64,000 nucleotides of DNA from JANQSS01 sp965249735 (GCA_965249735.1 CBDFMS010000026.1:496001-560000), one strand, 5' to 3'. Shown: positions 19,220-28,248, counted from the first letter of the stretch. The notes: generated by a model from the sequence alone, not told the origin. Numbers and translations: made by a program.

Positions 19220-21316
19220 TTATTTCAAAGTCAATTGAATTCTCTTTTCTTCACTCACCAATCCGGGCTTTAACGATTGCTCCACAACTCTTCCTCTTCC
19301 ATTTAATTCGGTTGTAAAACCTTGGTTTTCCAAAACATACAGGGCATCTCGCAATGTCATGTTCACCACATTTGGTACTTTATTCTCAGGAATACTCCTC
19401 GTTTTTAATTGTAGGCTATCCTGTGATGAAGTCAAGACCACAAAGTCTGCATCAGTCCACTCTGCATAAGTCGTATTCATTTCATCCAGGACTGCTTTTA
19501 CATCTTCCCGGTATCCAACCGAGTAGACCGGGTATTTCTTTTCTTTTACTTCTGAAAGCTCCTCGCGTTCGGGTATTCGGTTCATGCATTTCATCGCTAT
19601 TTCGCGAAACACCGGCCCTGCCACTTTTGATCCATAGTATCCATTCTCTTTCGGGTCATTTACGATGACGATACACGAGTATTGTGGATTGTCAGCGGGA
19701 AAATATCCAGCAAAAGATGACTGATATTTAGTTCTCTTCGCATTTTTATCCGAATAATTTATTTGTGATGTCCCAGTTTTTCCTGCTGAGCTAAAAGGCA
19801 ATTTCATTTTTTCACCAGTGCCATTTAACATTACGCCTTGTAATAACTTTTGTGCTTTTTCTAATGTTGCTGTTTTTGCAATTTGATTGTCCAGTACAAC
19901 CGGATTAAATTGCCGTTTTACTTCTCTGTTATGGATAATTTCAGAGACCAGATAAGGTTTCATATATTTTCCATCATTGGCGATAGCATTAAAAAAAGCC
20001 AGAATTTGTAGAGGCGTTAGCGACAATTCGTAACCGAAAGACATCCAGGGCAACGACATGCAACTCCAGTTTTCCTCAGTTGAATAGGCATTTTTAATAT
20101 AAGGTGTTCCTTCACCTTTTATTTCGATGCCTGTCTTTTTGTCCAGGTGAAACTGACGCAATTTTGCTATGAACTTTTGCTCATCGCCTTCCGCTTTATA
20201 CTTTTCTGTAACCAGTCTCGCCATCCCTACATTTGAAGATATTTCAAAAGCGTGTCGTGCAGTCGTCTCCTTAAAGGAATGCGGCTCTGAATCCTTCACC
20301 TGATGACCACAAAAATATCCTTGACCATAACCCACAACCACACGCTCGTCCAGATCCAATCGACCATCTTCCAAAAGCGCCATCATGGTCGCCAACTTGA
20401 AGGTCGACCCGGGCTCAATTTTAGTCCCAACTGCATCATTATACAGTTCGGCATATCCTCCACCCGATGTGCGTTTTAAATTACTGAGCGCTTTGATGGC
20501 TCCGGTTTTTACATCCATTACGATAGCCACACCATATTCTGCGTCGTGATGTTCCAACGCTCGTAATAAGGCCGTCTGAGTAACATCCTGGACACCGACG
20601 TTAATGGTTGTCTTAATATCATTTCCTTTTGTGGGCGTAATTTCGGACAACTCATTTACCGGTAACCAAACTGTTGGTGAAACACGATGCCATAACTGCA
20701 TTCCCTCATTTCCTTTTAATTGATCATCGAAATACCCCTCAAGCCCAACCAGCTGTGCATTCTTTCGATATTCACCAATTGTTCGACTTGCCAAATGCTT
20801 GAAAGGTTTTATCCGTTCAACACGCGGTTCGACCACCAATCCACCTCTGTATCTCCCCTCTCGCAATAGTGGAAATCTTTTAATCATTTCCAACTCCCGA
20901 TATGTTGCCCGGCGCTTGATTAAAATCGATCGCGACCCCTCTTTTTTCTTCTTGATTAAATAATTCTTATACATAATCGAAGACTTAGAAGGATTGACAT
21001 ATTTCGACAAACAAATCGCGAGGGAATCAATATTCGCTTGAAATACTTCATCCTTCATTGCGGTAGAATTCAAATCAACTCTGATGTCAAAGAACTGTAG
21101 TGAGGTGGCTAAAAAACTTCCGTCATCCGACAAAATATTTCCTCGCTCGGCCTCTATTGGCACATGTTTGAGATGTAAACTATCTCCTTCAATGCGCCAC
21201 TTTTCTCCTTCGATGATACTTATATTGATCACCCGGTAGAATAAAATAATCGCTATTATTAAAAAAGCAAAAAACAACAAGTACACACGTTTCAATACAT
21301 CTAGCTTCCGCTCCAT
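19220..21316 (-). CDS. ftsI: Septal peptidoglycan transpeptidase FtsI/PBP3 with PASTA domain
   Basis: 698 aa class B penicillin-binding protein. One N-terminal membrane helix (about 11-30) is followed by the pedestal domain with the RGNILS motif (58-63) and the transpeptidase domain: active-site STFK at 304-307, SSN at 360-362 and KTGT at 513-516. The C-terminus (about 648-698, VPNVVNMTLRDALYVLENQG) is one PASTA repeat. E. coli FtsI lacks this, but it is common in Bacteroidota and Firmicutes homologues. The start overlaps the ftsL-like stop by one base. It cross-links septal wall as partner of FtsW. Confidence 0.97.
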   Translation of the reverse strand: MERKLDVLKRVYLLFFAFLIIAIILFYRVINISIIEGEKWRIEGDSLHLKHVPIEAERGNILSDDGSFLATSLQFFDIRVDLNSTAMKDEVFQANIDSLAICLSKYVNPSKSSIMYKNYLIKKKKEGSRSILIKRRATYRELEMIKRFPLLREGRYRGGLVVEPRVERIKPFKHLASRTIGEYRKNAQLVGLEGYFDDQLKGNEGMQLWHRVSPTVWLPVNELSEITPTKGNDIKTTINVGVQDVTQTALLRALEHHDAEYGVAIVMDVKTGAIKALSNLKRTSGGGYAELYNDAVGTKIEPGSTFKLATMMALLEDGRLDLDERVVVGYGQGYFCGHQVKDSEPHSFKETTARHAFEISSNVGMARLVTEKYKAEGDEQKFIAKLRQFHLDKKTGIEIKGEGTPYIKNAYSTEENWSCMSLPWMSFGYELSLTPLQILAFFNAIANDGKYMKPYLVSEIIHNREVKRQFNPVVLDNQIAKTATLEKAQKLLQGVMLNGTGEKMKLPFSSAGKTGTSQINYSDKNAKRTKYQSSFAGYFPADNPQYSCIVIVNDPKENGYYGSKVAGPVFREIAMKCMNRIPEREELSEVKEKKYPVYSVGYREDVKAVLDEMNTTYAEWTDADFVVLTSSQDSLQLKTRSIPENKVPNVVNMTLRDALYVLENQGFTTELNGRGRVVEQSLKPGLVSEEKRIQLTLK

Positions 21317-21651
21317 TACTCTTCATCTTGAGTTATTTCCGGCTCAATTATTTTTATCGTTCCTTCTCCGGCTTTTAATCCAAGATCTTCCACTCTCTTT
21401 TCTGTCTGCGACAATATGCCTTCATATGTCACGCCTGACATGGATTCCCAGTAGCGCCATTTGCTTTTTTTTATTTCACCTTGCAGTTCCTGAACTTTTC
21501 TTATTTTTTTTTCTGCACGGTGTCCATTTGCTATATATAATATTCCAATTAATGTGAGAAAAACTAAAAAAGAAATATTTTTATAAAGCAGTTGTACTTC
21601 GAACAATTTGCTCAAGGAAAAATTTTTTTTCTTTTTTTTGTTATTCGTCAT
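21316..21651 (-). CDS. ftsL: FtsL-like divisome bitopic membrane protein
   Basis: 111 aa. A strongly basic N-terminus (KKKKK) precedes one membrane helix (about 27-44, ISFLVFLTLIGILYIAN) and then a helical, coiled-coil-prone segment (EKKIRKVQELQGEIKKSKW). That topology and the position between rsmH and ftsI are those of FtsL, which scaffolds FtsQ and FtsB and activates FtsWI. Sequence conservation in FtsL is poor, so the call rests on topology and position. It overlaps rsmH by 4 bases (ATGA) and ftsI by 1 base. Confidence 0.8.
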   Translation of the reverse strand: MTNNKKKKKNFSLSKLFEVQLLYKNISFLVFLTLIGILYIANGHRAEKKIRKVQELQGEIKKSKWRYWESMSGVTYEGILSQTEKRVEDLGLKAGEGTIKIIEPEITQDEE

Positions 21652-22544
21652 TTCTTTTCTGCTATCCTCAGTTTCGCGCTTCGCGCTCTTGGATTTACCT
21701 GAATATCTTGTATATCAGGTAAAATCGGTTTTTTGGTTATTACTGTGAATGGTCGCATAATATTTCCATACTCGTCCTTTTCTTGACGACCTTCCACGTT
21801 GCCGCTTTTCATGAATCGTTTCACCATTCGATCCTCCAGAGAATGGTAGGTAAGTACCACTAATTTGCCCCCTGGGGAAAGCCGATGGAACGCAGTCTCA
21901 AGCAACGTCTGCAATGCAGCCATTTCATCATTGACTGCGATGCGTAGTGCCTGAAACACCTGGGCGTAATAGCGATGCTGATTACCTCGCCAGGTTCTTT
22001 CTAAAACGGCAGTTAAATGACCTACCTCATGGAATGGTTGACTATGTCGATGTTGGATAAGCGCCTTAGCCAATGTTTTGGCATTGCGAACTTCGCCGTA
22101 TTCACTTAGAATGCGGATCAGTTCGGATTCAGCGGAATCATTCAAAAGATCAGCGGCTGAAGGCCCCTGGTGATTCATCCGCATGTCCAATACACCGTCA
22201 AATCGAAAACTAAATCCTCGATGCTCATCATCGATCTGCATAGAAGACATGCCTAGATCAGCGAATATGCCATCGACCGTTTCCAGTCCAAACAGGTCAA
22301 AAAATCGTTCAATAAATCTGAAGTTCGAATGAAGGAGTTGAAACCGTGGATCATCGAGAGCGTTTCCAAATGTTTCTATGTCCTGATCGAAACTTATTAG
22401 TCGCCCTTTGGCGTCCAATCGATTCAGTATTTCCCGGGAATGACCTCCGGCACCGTACGTGACGTCGACATATACTCCCGAGGGTATTGTTACCAGTGCA
22501 TCAATGGATGGGTAAAGTAAAACCGGCAAATGACCATCAGTCAT
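21648..22544 (-). CDS. rsmH: 16S rRNA (cytosine1402-N4)-methyltransferase RsmH
   Basis: 298 aa from the ATG at 22544, which gives the family start MTDGHLPVLLYPSIDAL. A longer frame to 22619 would run deep inside mraZ. The SAM motif YVDVTYGAGGHS lies near 25-36, then GIFADLGMSSMQID and GFSFRFDGVLDMRM, all signatures of RsmH (MraW). The enzyme methylates C1402 of 16S rRNA in the decoding centre. The start overlaps the mraZ stop by 8 bases and its end overlaps the ftsL-like gene by 4, so these are coupled. Confidence 0.98.
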   Translation of the reverse strand: MTDGHLPVLLYPSIDALVTIPSGVYVDVTYGAGGHSREILNRLDAKGRLISFDQDIETFGNALDDPRFQLLHSNFRFIERFFDLFGLETVDGIFADLGMSSMQIDDEHRGFSFRFDGVLDMRMNHQGPSAADLLNDSAESELIRILSEYGEVRNAKTLAKALIQHRHSQPFHEVGHLTAVLERTWRGNQHRYYAQVFQALRIAVNDEMAALQTLLETAFHRLSPGGKLVVLTYHSLEDRMVKRFMKSGNVEGRQEKDEYGNIMRPFTVITKKPILPDIQDIQVNPRARSAKLRIAEKK

Positions 22545-23004
22545 CCGAGCTTTTCTCTCCACCAAGTCGTCCAAGCAATTCGTCTGCCAAATCTGAAAGA
22601 TCTGCAGGTTCTCGCTCAATCATGGCATCGTATGCCTCTGGTGACCAAATTTCAATTCTGTCGTTGAGAGGGGTAATAATGACTTCTTTCTGAATGTCGG
22701 CAAAGTCCATCTGCCGTTTTGAGAGGAGAATTCTATCAGCTGAATCCATTACTACAACGGTAGCTCCTCTGAAAAAGTATCGCATGAATTCGCGCTCCTT
22801 TTTGTTATAGACATTCAATTTTTCAATTTGCTTCACCACTTGATCCCAGATGTGCTTTTCATAAATGATCAAACACTTTTCAAACCCGCGATGAATTACA
22901 AACTCGTAGACATTACTTCCCTGCATCTGCCTGATCATCTGAACAGGCAGTTTCAATCTCCCTTTGGAGTCGATTTTGCATTGATACTCTCCGAAGTAGG
23001 GCAT
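22537..23004 (-). CDS. mraZ: Transcriptional regulator MraZ
   Basis: 155 aa from the ATG at 23004, giving the family start MPYFGEYQCKIDSKGRL; an in-frame TTG at 23016 adds four residues not expected in the family. Two SpoVT/AbrB-like MraZ domains are visible: the first with DSKGRLKLPVQM (about 12-23), the second with DSADRILLSKRQMDF (about 90-105). MraZ binds DNA upstream of its own operon, as a repressor in E. coli. Three TGGGA direct repeats with a 10-base period lie about 45-70 bases upstream of the ATG and fit its known binding site. Confidence 0.97.
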   Translation of the reverse strand: MPYFGEYQCKIDSKGRLKLPVQMIRQMQGSNVYEFVIHRGFEKCLIIYEKHIWDQVVKQIEKLNVYNKKEREFMRYFFRGATVVVMDSADRILLSKRQMDFADIQKEVIITPLNDRIEIWSPEAYDAMIEREPADLSDLADELLGRLGGEKSSDD

Positions 23005-23048
23005 ATTGACACCCAATGTTTAATTTCTTATCCAAATGTACTTCATTT

Positions 23049-23074
23049 TCCCACTTATTCCCACTACCTCCCAC
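23049..23074 (-). promoter_or_regulatory. MraZ operator: three GTGGGA direct repeats
   Basis: On the minus strand GTGGGA occurs three times (23074-23069, 23064-23059, 23054-23049), each separated by four bases, an exact 10-base period. Known MraZ sites are TGGG(A/N) direct repeats about one helical turn apart upstream of mraZ. The array ends 45 bases before the mraZ ATG, which supports autoregulation of the whole dcw cluster. Confidence 0.92.
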
Positions 23075-23129
23075 ATAGATTTTTTAGATAAAGCATTAAA
23101 AAAATCATTATATGTTCTTTTTCCATTTG

Positions 23130-23154
23130 AAATGTAAACAAATCGCTTACATTT
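23130..23154. promoter_or_regulatory. Operator-like dyad upstream of mraZ
   Basis: AAATGTAA (23130-23137) and TTACATTT (23147-23154) are perfect 8-base inverted repeats with a 9-base spacer, centred about 80 bases upstream of the MraZ boxes. The shape suits a dimeric regulator. No specific factor is recognised, and an AT-rich chance dyad remains possible. The rest of the 366-base spacer between mraZ and the glycosyltransferase shows no credible gene. Confidence 0.35.
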
Positions 23155-23256
23155 ATTAGTGAAATGTTTATAGTGTAAGTCCCTAGCTATGAGTGGCTAC
23201 CGTAGAATGTGTGGTATTCGGGTACATCCGCAATGAGAAATGGGCTATTGGGAGGT

Positions 23257-23272
23257 GTAGCTCCGGAGCTAC
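23257..23272. repeat. 16-bp perfect palindrome in mraZ-GT2 spacer
   Basis: GTAGCTCCGGAGCTAC reads identically on both strands. It lies in a stretch that is more GC-rich than the rest of this spacer, downstream of the GT2 gene and upstream of mraZ. No T run follows on either strand, so it is not a standard terminator. It could be part of an interspersed repeat or an mRNA hairpin. Confidence 0.5.
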
Positions 23273-23370
23273 TATCGCGAGGAAATGTCAATAAAATGAA
23301 AGGGCGATGTGCATGAAATGTATAAAAATGAACTCACCAAGTCAGAAAGCAATGAGCAAGAGAAGATGAT

Positions 23371-24102
23371 CTAGCTTCTTCCAATAAGTCTTTCCCAGCG
23401 CAATTTCAACACACCAAGAACTGCTTCCTTAATAATGCCTTTAGACATTTTTGAGCTGCCTTCGATTCTATCTTTAAACAGAATAGGCACTTCTTTTAAC
23501 CGAAATGACTTGCAATAGCTCTTGTATTTCATTTCAATTTGAAATGCATATCCGGTAAATTGTATGCCATCCAGGTCCAACGCTTCAAGGACTTGGCGAC
23601 GATAACAGATAAAACCGGCGGTCGGATCTTTGATAGGCATCCAGGTGACTAACCGAACGTATAAAGAAGCTCCATAACTAAGAATCTGACGATCCAACGG
23701 CCAATTTTCCAATTGCCCTCCTTTGACATAGCGAGAACCCACAGCGAGATCGTATCCGTCTTCACAAGCCTCTCTCAACCTGACTAGATCGGCGGGATTA
23801 TGAGAGAAATCAGCGTCCATTTCATAAATGAAATCATAGTCCCTTTGCAAGGCCCATTTGAATCCCGCAATATATGCTGTCCCAAGTCCTAGTTTTCCTT
23901 CTCGTTGAATAAGATGAAGGCGTTGTGGAAAGTCGGCTTGTAACTTCTTGACCAGGTCAGCCGTTCCATCCGGCGAACCATCATCCACGACCATCACCTG
24001 GTAGTCTTCACCCAAGCTGAGCACAGCTCCAGTGATCTGAAGTATGTTTTCCTTTTCATTATATGTCGGTATAACTACCAGCGAAGAGCTCAATAAAAAC
24101 AA
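23371..24102 (-). CDS. GT2 glycosyltransferase, dolichol/polyprenol-phosphate mannose synthase-like
   Basis: About 243 aa, GT-A fold. The N-terminus SLVVIPTYNEKENI, the nucleotide-binding VVDDGSPDGTADLV and the metal motif DADFSHNP place it with DPM1-type polyprenol-phosphate mannosyltransferases, which make lipid-linked mannose or related sugars at the membrane. No C-terminal membrane helices are present, as in the short soluble form. No ATG exists before the first motif: an in-frame TAA lies two codons upstream, and only TTG codons at 24102 and 24093 can serve as start, so the exact N-terminus is uncertain. It lies 93 bases after the E1 gene on the same strand. The sugar and acceptor are inferred from family only. 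Confidence 0.88.
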   Translation of the reverse strand: MFLLSSSLVVIPTYNEKENILQITGAVLSLGEDYQVMVVDDGSPDGTADLVKKLQADFPQRLHLIQREGKLGLGTAYIAGFKWALQRDYDFIYEMDADFSHNPADLVRLREACEDGYDLAVGSRYVKGGQLENWPLDRQILSYGASLYVRLVTWMPIKDPTAGFICYRRQVLEALDLDGIQFTGYAFQIEMKYKSYCKSFRLKEVPILFKDRIEGSSKMSKGIIKEAVLGVLKLRWERLIGRS

Positions 24103-24195
24103 AATTTAAGCGGGTAAAGATAACTTTTAAGGGTATTTACGGTCTGAACAGCATTTCTTTTTTTCACGGAAGGAGCTCAAGACGACTATGCTCCT

Positions 24196-26616
24196 CTAGA
24201 AAATTGAAATTGATGGATAGTACCTCGGAGCAGATTCATGTAAGATTGAAACAATCTTCTCGACCACGTCTTCGGCATTGGGTTTGGTAAAGTAATCACC
24301 ATCTGAGCCAAATGGTGTGCGATGCGCATTCGATGTTAATGTCTGTGGCGGCGAATCTAAATATTGAAAACCATCCTGTACTTCCATTACTTCACGCATC
24401 ATATAGGCAGATGCGCCTCCCGGAATATCCTCATCAAGAAACAGGATACGGTTTGTTTTTTTCAACGAACTGAGAATGACAGATTCCAGATCAAAAGGAA
24501 GAAGGGTTTGGACGTCAATGAGTTCAACAGATATATCAAATGGTTCTAAAAGTTGCAAAGCGCGTTGAGCGACTCGAACACAAGAACCATAGGTCACCAG
24601 TGTAAGATCTTCGCCTTGAACTAAAATTTCAGGTAATCCAAGTGGAATACTAAAACTATTGATGTTATCGGGTAATTGTTCTTTTAGTCTGTACGCATTT
24701 AATGGTTCAATCACGATAGCGGGATCATCCGAATTCAATAGCGTATTATACATACCAGCAGCCTGAACCATGTTTCTTGGAACACAAATGTACATTCCAC
24801 GTAGGGCATTTAAAATCAACCCTAAAGGTGAACCGGCATGCCAAATGCCTTCCAGCCGATGGCCACGTGTCCTAATGATGGCAGGAGCTCGCTGGATTCC
24901 ATCGCTTCTATATCGCAACGTGGCAAGATCGTCTGTCAGAGGTTCAAGGCCGTAAATCAAATAATCCAGGTATTGAATTTCTGCAATTGGCCTCAAGCCT
25001 CGAATAGCTGCTCCGATAGCTTGTCCCATGATTGACCACTCTCGAATACCGGTATCAAAAACTCGTTCTTTGCCAAATTTTTCTTGCAATCCAGCAAAGC
25101 CCTGATTAACGTCTCCGATAAGTCCAACATCTTCTCCAAAAGCAAGAATAGATGGTAATTCGTTCAATTTACTCTCAAAAAACTTATTGAGGATATTAAA
25201 TCCGGTGACTGTCGGTGAGGCATCAGAATACTGAGCTGGTTCTGTTGGCACATTGATGGCAGCCATCGGGCCTTCACTATATAACTGCGTATGATAGTCC
25301 TCATGTGCTCGTCGAAAATATCCTTCGAGCCAAGTTTTGAGATCTTCAGCCAGATCATGACCCGTCAACTTCAACATGTGGTATAATTGTCGGCCAAGGC
25401 TCACTGTTTCAGACAATGAAGCACTAACCTGTAATTGTAGTTCTTTGGAAATTGATGCGGTCACATCTGTCATTCCATCAAGTGCAGCACTTGTTTCTAT
25501 GAAATGTTTCAACTCACTTGTTGCATCCTTAGCGCGCAATTGACATGCACTCCAAGCTCTGTCTTTTGCATCCCGCACAACGATTTTAGCCTCCTGACGT
25601 ATTGAGGCAATTTTATTGGCATCTGCTATTCCCGATTCAACCATCCACTTTGCCATATGGTCGATACAGTCAATTTCCTTTTCCCAATTGAGTCGTTCCT
25701 CAGATTTGTAACGCTCGTGTGATCCTGATGTCGAGTGTCCTTGAGGTTGTGTACAGTCTTCGATATGAAATAATGCAGGTACATGATCTTCTCTAACCGT
25801 TTTTATTCCGCGTTCGTACATTTCTACTAACCCGGGATAGTCGTAGGCCTTGGCCAAGAAGATGAGCATTCCATTTTCATCGTCATCTTTTAGAAGGCCG
25901 CTTGTGGCCTTTGAAATACTTGATTTTGCCGTCTGTAGTTTTTTCGGAACTGATATACCATATCCATCATCCCATACAGAAACTGCCATTGGGACTTGTT
26001 CTACAACGGCAGCATTCAACACTTCCCAAAATATACCTTCTGATGTACTGGCGTCTCCGATTGTGATAAAACAGACTTCATTTCCTCCTTTGGACAACTT
26101 GTTGTCAAAGGCTTCTATTTCTCTGAACTTCTTTGAAGCGAAAGCCAATCCAAACCCTCGAGCCATTTGCCCTCCTGTGCTCGAAATGTCAGCTGAGATA
26201 TTGTAGCTATTAGACAAATCGAGCCATTGTCCATCTTCAGAAAAAGTAGGTGTGGCAAAATGGCTATTCATTTGTCGACCACCGGAGTGCGGATCATTGT
26301 CAGGGTCTGCATATAATTGTGCAAAAAAATCTTCAACGGAAAGGAGCTCGAGTGCCATCATAAAGGTTTGATCTCTATAATACCCGGCACGCCAATCCCC
26401 TTTTTTGAACGCGCGTGCCATAGCAACCTGTGGTACTTCTTTGCCATCGCCTAATATCCCAAACTTGGCCTTTCCGGTTAAGACCTCTTTTCTACCCAGG
26501 AGACTAGCCTCACGACTAATGCAACATATCCAGAAATCCTGCAATACCTCATTAATAAATCCGTCTTCTTGTCGTTCTTCTTCAAGGAGGTATGTTTGGA
26601 TAAGATCTGAAATCAT
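24196..26616 (-). CDS. Fused E1 alpha-beta subunit of a 2-oxoacid dehydrogenase (thiamine-PP)
   Basis: 806 aa. The N-terminal half (to about 370) is an E1-alpha with a thiamine-diphosphate motif GDASTSEGIFWEVLNAA. After a helical linker, the C-terminal half (from about 460) is E1-beta, with ILAFGEDVG, IMGQAIGAAIRG, RYRSDGIQRAPAIIRTRGHR and a final LDEDIPGGASAYM. Alpha-beta fusions of this length are common in Bacteroidota and are usually annotated as branched-chain 2-oxoacid or pyruvate dehydrogenase E1. The substrate cannot be settled from sequence, and E2 and E3 are not in the window. It decarboxylates the oxoacid and passes the acyl group to lipoyl-E2. Confidence 0.93.
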   Translation of the reverse strand: MISDLIQTYLLEEERQEDGFINEVLQDFWICCISREASLLGRKEVLTGKAKFGILGDGKEVPQVAMARAFKKGDWRAGYYRDQTFMMALELLSVEDFFAQLYADPDNDPHSGGRQMNSHFATPTFSEDGQWLDLSNSYNISADISSTGGQMARGFGLAFASKKFREIEAFDNKLSKGGNEVCFITIGDASTSEGIFWEVLNAAVVEQVPMAVSVWDDGYGISVPKKLQTAKSSISKATSGLLKDDDENGMLIFLAKAYDYPGLVEMYERGIKTVREDHVPALFHIEDCTQPQGHSTSGSHERYKSEERLNWEKEIDCIDHMAKWMVESGIADANKIASIRQEAKIVVRDAKDRAWSACQLRAKDATSELKHFIETSAALDGMTDVTASISKELQLQVSASLSETVSLGRQLYHMLKLTGHDLAEDLKTWLEGYFRRAHEDYHTQLYSEGPMAAINVPTEPAQYSDASPTVTGFNILNKFFESKLNELPSILAFGEDVGLIGDVNQGFAGLQEKFGKERVFDTGIREWSIMGQAIGAAIRGLRPIAEIQYLDYLIYGLEPLTDDLATLRYRSDGIQRAPAIIRTRGHRLEGIWHAGSPLGLILNALRGMYICVPRNMVQAAGMYNTLLNSDDPAIVIEPLNAYRLKEQLPDNINSFSIPLGLPEILVQGEDLTLVTYGSCVRVAQRALQLLEPFDISVELIDVQTLLPFDLESVILSSLKKTNRILFLDEDIPGGASAYMMREVMEVQDGFQYLDSPPQTLTSNAHRTPFGSDGDYFTKPNAEDVVEKIVSILHESAPRYYPSISIF

Positions 26617-26840
26617 GCAAGCAGTGTTGAATTATTGGATTTGAAAAGCACTACAAAGGTATGAAATCGGATCCATAGCTTTGAGAAGAACACGATTTCT
26701 TAAGCCATTAATATCATTTTCATCTCCCCCTTCTCTTAAGAGCAGACCTCCCGTAAATGGTAGCATATGGCAATTTCTCATTAACATCAAGTTAACAGAT
26801 CCTTGAACTTTCATTACGAAGATTTTGTAAAAAGAATGTC

Positions 26841-26848
26841 TACATTTG
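26841..26848 (+). promoter_or_regulatory. Bacteroidota-type -7 promoter element (TACATTTG)
   Basis: TACATTTG matches TAnnTTTG exactly and lies 21 bases before the DUF1573 ATG. A TTTTG precedes it by 13 bases, which is shorter than the usual 17-23, so only the -7 element is well supported. The predicted leader would be very short. Confidence 0.5.
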
Positions 26849-26869
26849 TCTTGAATAAAAACACAAACA

Positions 26870-27346
26870 ATGAAACATGTATTTGCACTAATCTCCTTAT
26901 TCTTAATGACTGCGGCCGTAGGATTTGCACAAGTGGAAAAGGAAGTTGTTAAAACAGAGGAGGTTACAGAAACTCAGGTTTCTACTGAAAAACCGGTTAT
27001 GAAATTAGAATCTACGATAGTAGATTACGGCGAAATTACTAAAGGATCAGATCCACTTCGTTCAGTATCTTTTAAGAACACAGGAAATGCACCACTGATC
27101 ATTAAGCATGCAAAAGGTAGTTGTGGCTGTACTGTGCCTAAATGGCCAAAAGAACCAATTCTTCCAGGCGAAACTTCAGAAATTGAAATACGCTATGACA
27201 CAAAACGTGTTGGCCCAATTCGTAAAAGTGTCCGAATTACGACCAATGAAGGTGATCAACCACGCATGTTACAAATTAAAGGATTGGTGACCGCAGAAAA
27301 GAAAGAAGAGACTCTGCCTACGAAAGAAGGTGGCCTGACTGACTAA
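26870..27346 (+). CDS. Secreted DUF1573 protein
   Basis: 158 aa. The signal peptide (about 1-20) ends AVGFAQ. A Glu/Thr/Val-rich linker leads to a DUF1573 Ig-like beta-sandwich (about 45-140) with the family core FKNTGNAPLIIKHAKGSCGCTVP and an IRYDTK block. The paired cysteines in GCGC-like SCGCTVP are typical. Such proteins are abundant in Bacteroidota and thought to be periplasmic or exported; the function is unknown. It has its own -7 element upstream and an intrinsic terminator 26 bases after its stop, so it appears monocistronic. Confidence 0.9.
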   Translation: MKHVFALISLFLMTAAVGFAQVEKEVVKTEEVTETQVSTEKPVMKLESTIVDYGEITKGSDPLRSVSFKNTGNAPLIIKHAKGSCGCTVPKWPKEPILPGETSEIEIRYDTKRVGPIRKSVRITTNEGDQPRMLQIKGLVTAEKKEETLPTKEGGLTD

Positions 27347-27371
27347 AACGACTAGTGACAAAATACAGAAG

Positions 27372-27400
27372 AGCTCCGGAGATATCCGGGGCTTTTTTTG
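27372..27400 (+). terminator. Rho-independent terminator after DUF1573 gene
   Basis: AGCTCCGG and CCGGGGCT form an 8-bp stem (one T-G pair) with an AGATAT loop, followed by seven T residues. It isolates the DUF1573 gene from yaaA, whose ATG is 74 bases further on. Confidence 0.9.
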
Positions 27401-27473
27401 TTTCAACCAAGCCTCTCTGGGCCAAAGATGACTCTTTTCAAATGTCTATCTTTAGACCGAATCAATTCGACCC

Positions 27474-28238
27474 ATGTTAGTAATCCTGAGCCCGGCAAAA
27501 AAGATGCGTTTCAATCATGATGTGAACAATATAGCAACGACAATACCAGCGTTTCATGACAAGGCCTTACCAATCATTCGAAAACTTTCGAAATTCAGCA
27601 AGCCCAAACTCATGAAGTTGATGTCAATCAGTTCAGATTTGGCCAACACGAATTTAGACCGATACCGAACGTTCTCCACTGATCCAAATCTCGGAACCTT
27701 GGCTCCGGCAATCCATGCCTTCAATGGGGACGTCTATCTAGGCTTGGACAGTCAATCTTTCACATCCTCTGATATTAATTATGCGAATGACCATCTACGT
27801 ATATTATCAGGTCTTTATGGTTTGTTAAGACCTATAGACAACATACAACCGTACCGACTCGAGATGGGTTCACGATTGCCGGTTGGTCGAAAAATAAATC
27901 TGTATGCTTATTGGAAAGATGATATTGCAAAACAAATTAATTCTGATTTGTCCCAACTCAAAGAACAAACAATCATTAACCTTGCTTCTAAAGAATACTT
28001 TCAAGCTGTAGACCTTACGCAAATAAAAACACCAATTATAACCGTTCATTTTCGTGAATACAGGGATGGAGTACTTCGCTCTATACAATTCAACTTAAAA
28101 CGAGCACGCGGTCTCCTGGCTCGCTTTATTATAAATAATAAATTAAAAACTACTGAAGGAATAAAAGGATTTGATACAGACGGATATACTTTTGAATCAG
28201 ACATGTCTGATCATGATAATTGGTTTTTTGTAAGATAA
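27474..28238 (+). CDS. yaaA: Peroxide stress protein YaaA (DUF328)
   Basis: 254 aa, full length. Family signatures are the start MLVILSPAKKM, then LSGLYGLLRPIDNIQPYRLEMG in the middle and FKR-like ARGLLARFIINN near the end. E. coli YaaA lowers intracellular free iron under hydrogen peroxide stress and binds DNA. It is cytoplasmic, with no signal sequence. It begins a tightly packed + strand series: the next gene starts 10 bases after its stop. Confidence 0.95.
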   Translation: MLVILSPAKKMRFNHDVNNIATTIPAFHDKALPIIRKLSKFSKPKLMKLMSISSDLANTNLDRYRTFSTDPNLGTLAPAIHAFNGDVYLGLDSQSFTSSDINYANDHLRILSGLYGLLRPIDNIQPYRLEMGSRLPVGRKINLYAYWKDDIAKQINSDLSQLKEQTIINLASKEYFQAVDLTQIKTPIITVHFREYRDGVLRSIQFNLKRARGLLARFIINNKLKTTEGIKGFDTDGYTFESDMSDHDNWFFVR

Positions 28239-28248
28239 AATAATTGGC

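Noticed and set aside
23198..23320. Short ORFs (15 and 27 codons) in the mraZ upstream spacer
   Set aside because: No recognisable motif or start context, and the longer one spans the palindrome; likely chance.
24171..24195. AGGAGC/GCTCCT hairpin right after the E1 stop
   Set aside because: Only 6 bp with a 13-base loop and no T run on the minus strand; too weak to call a terminator.
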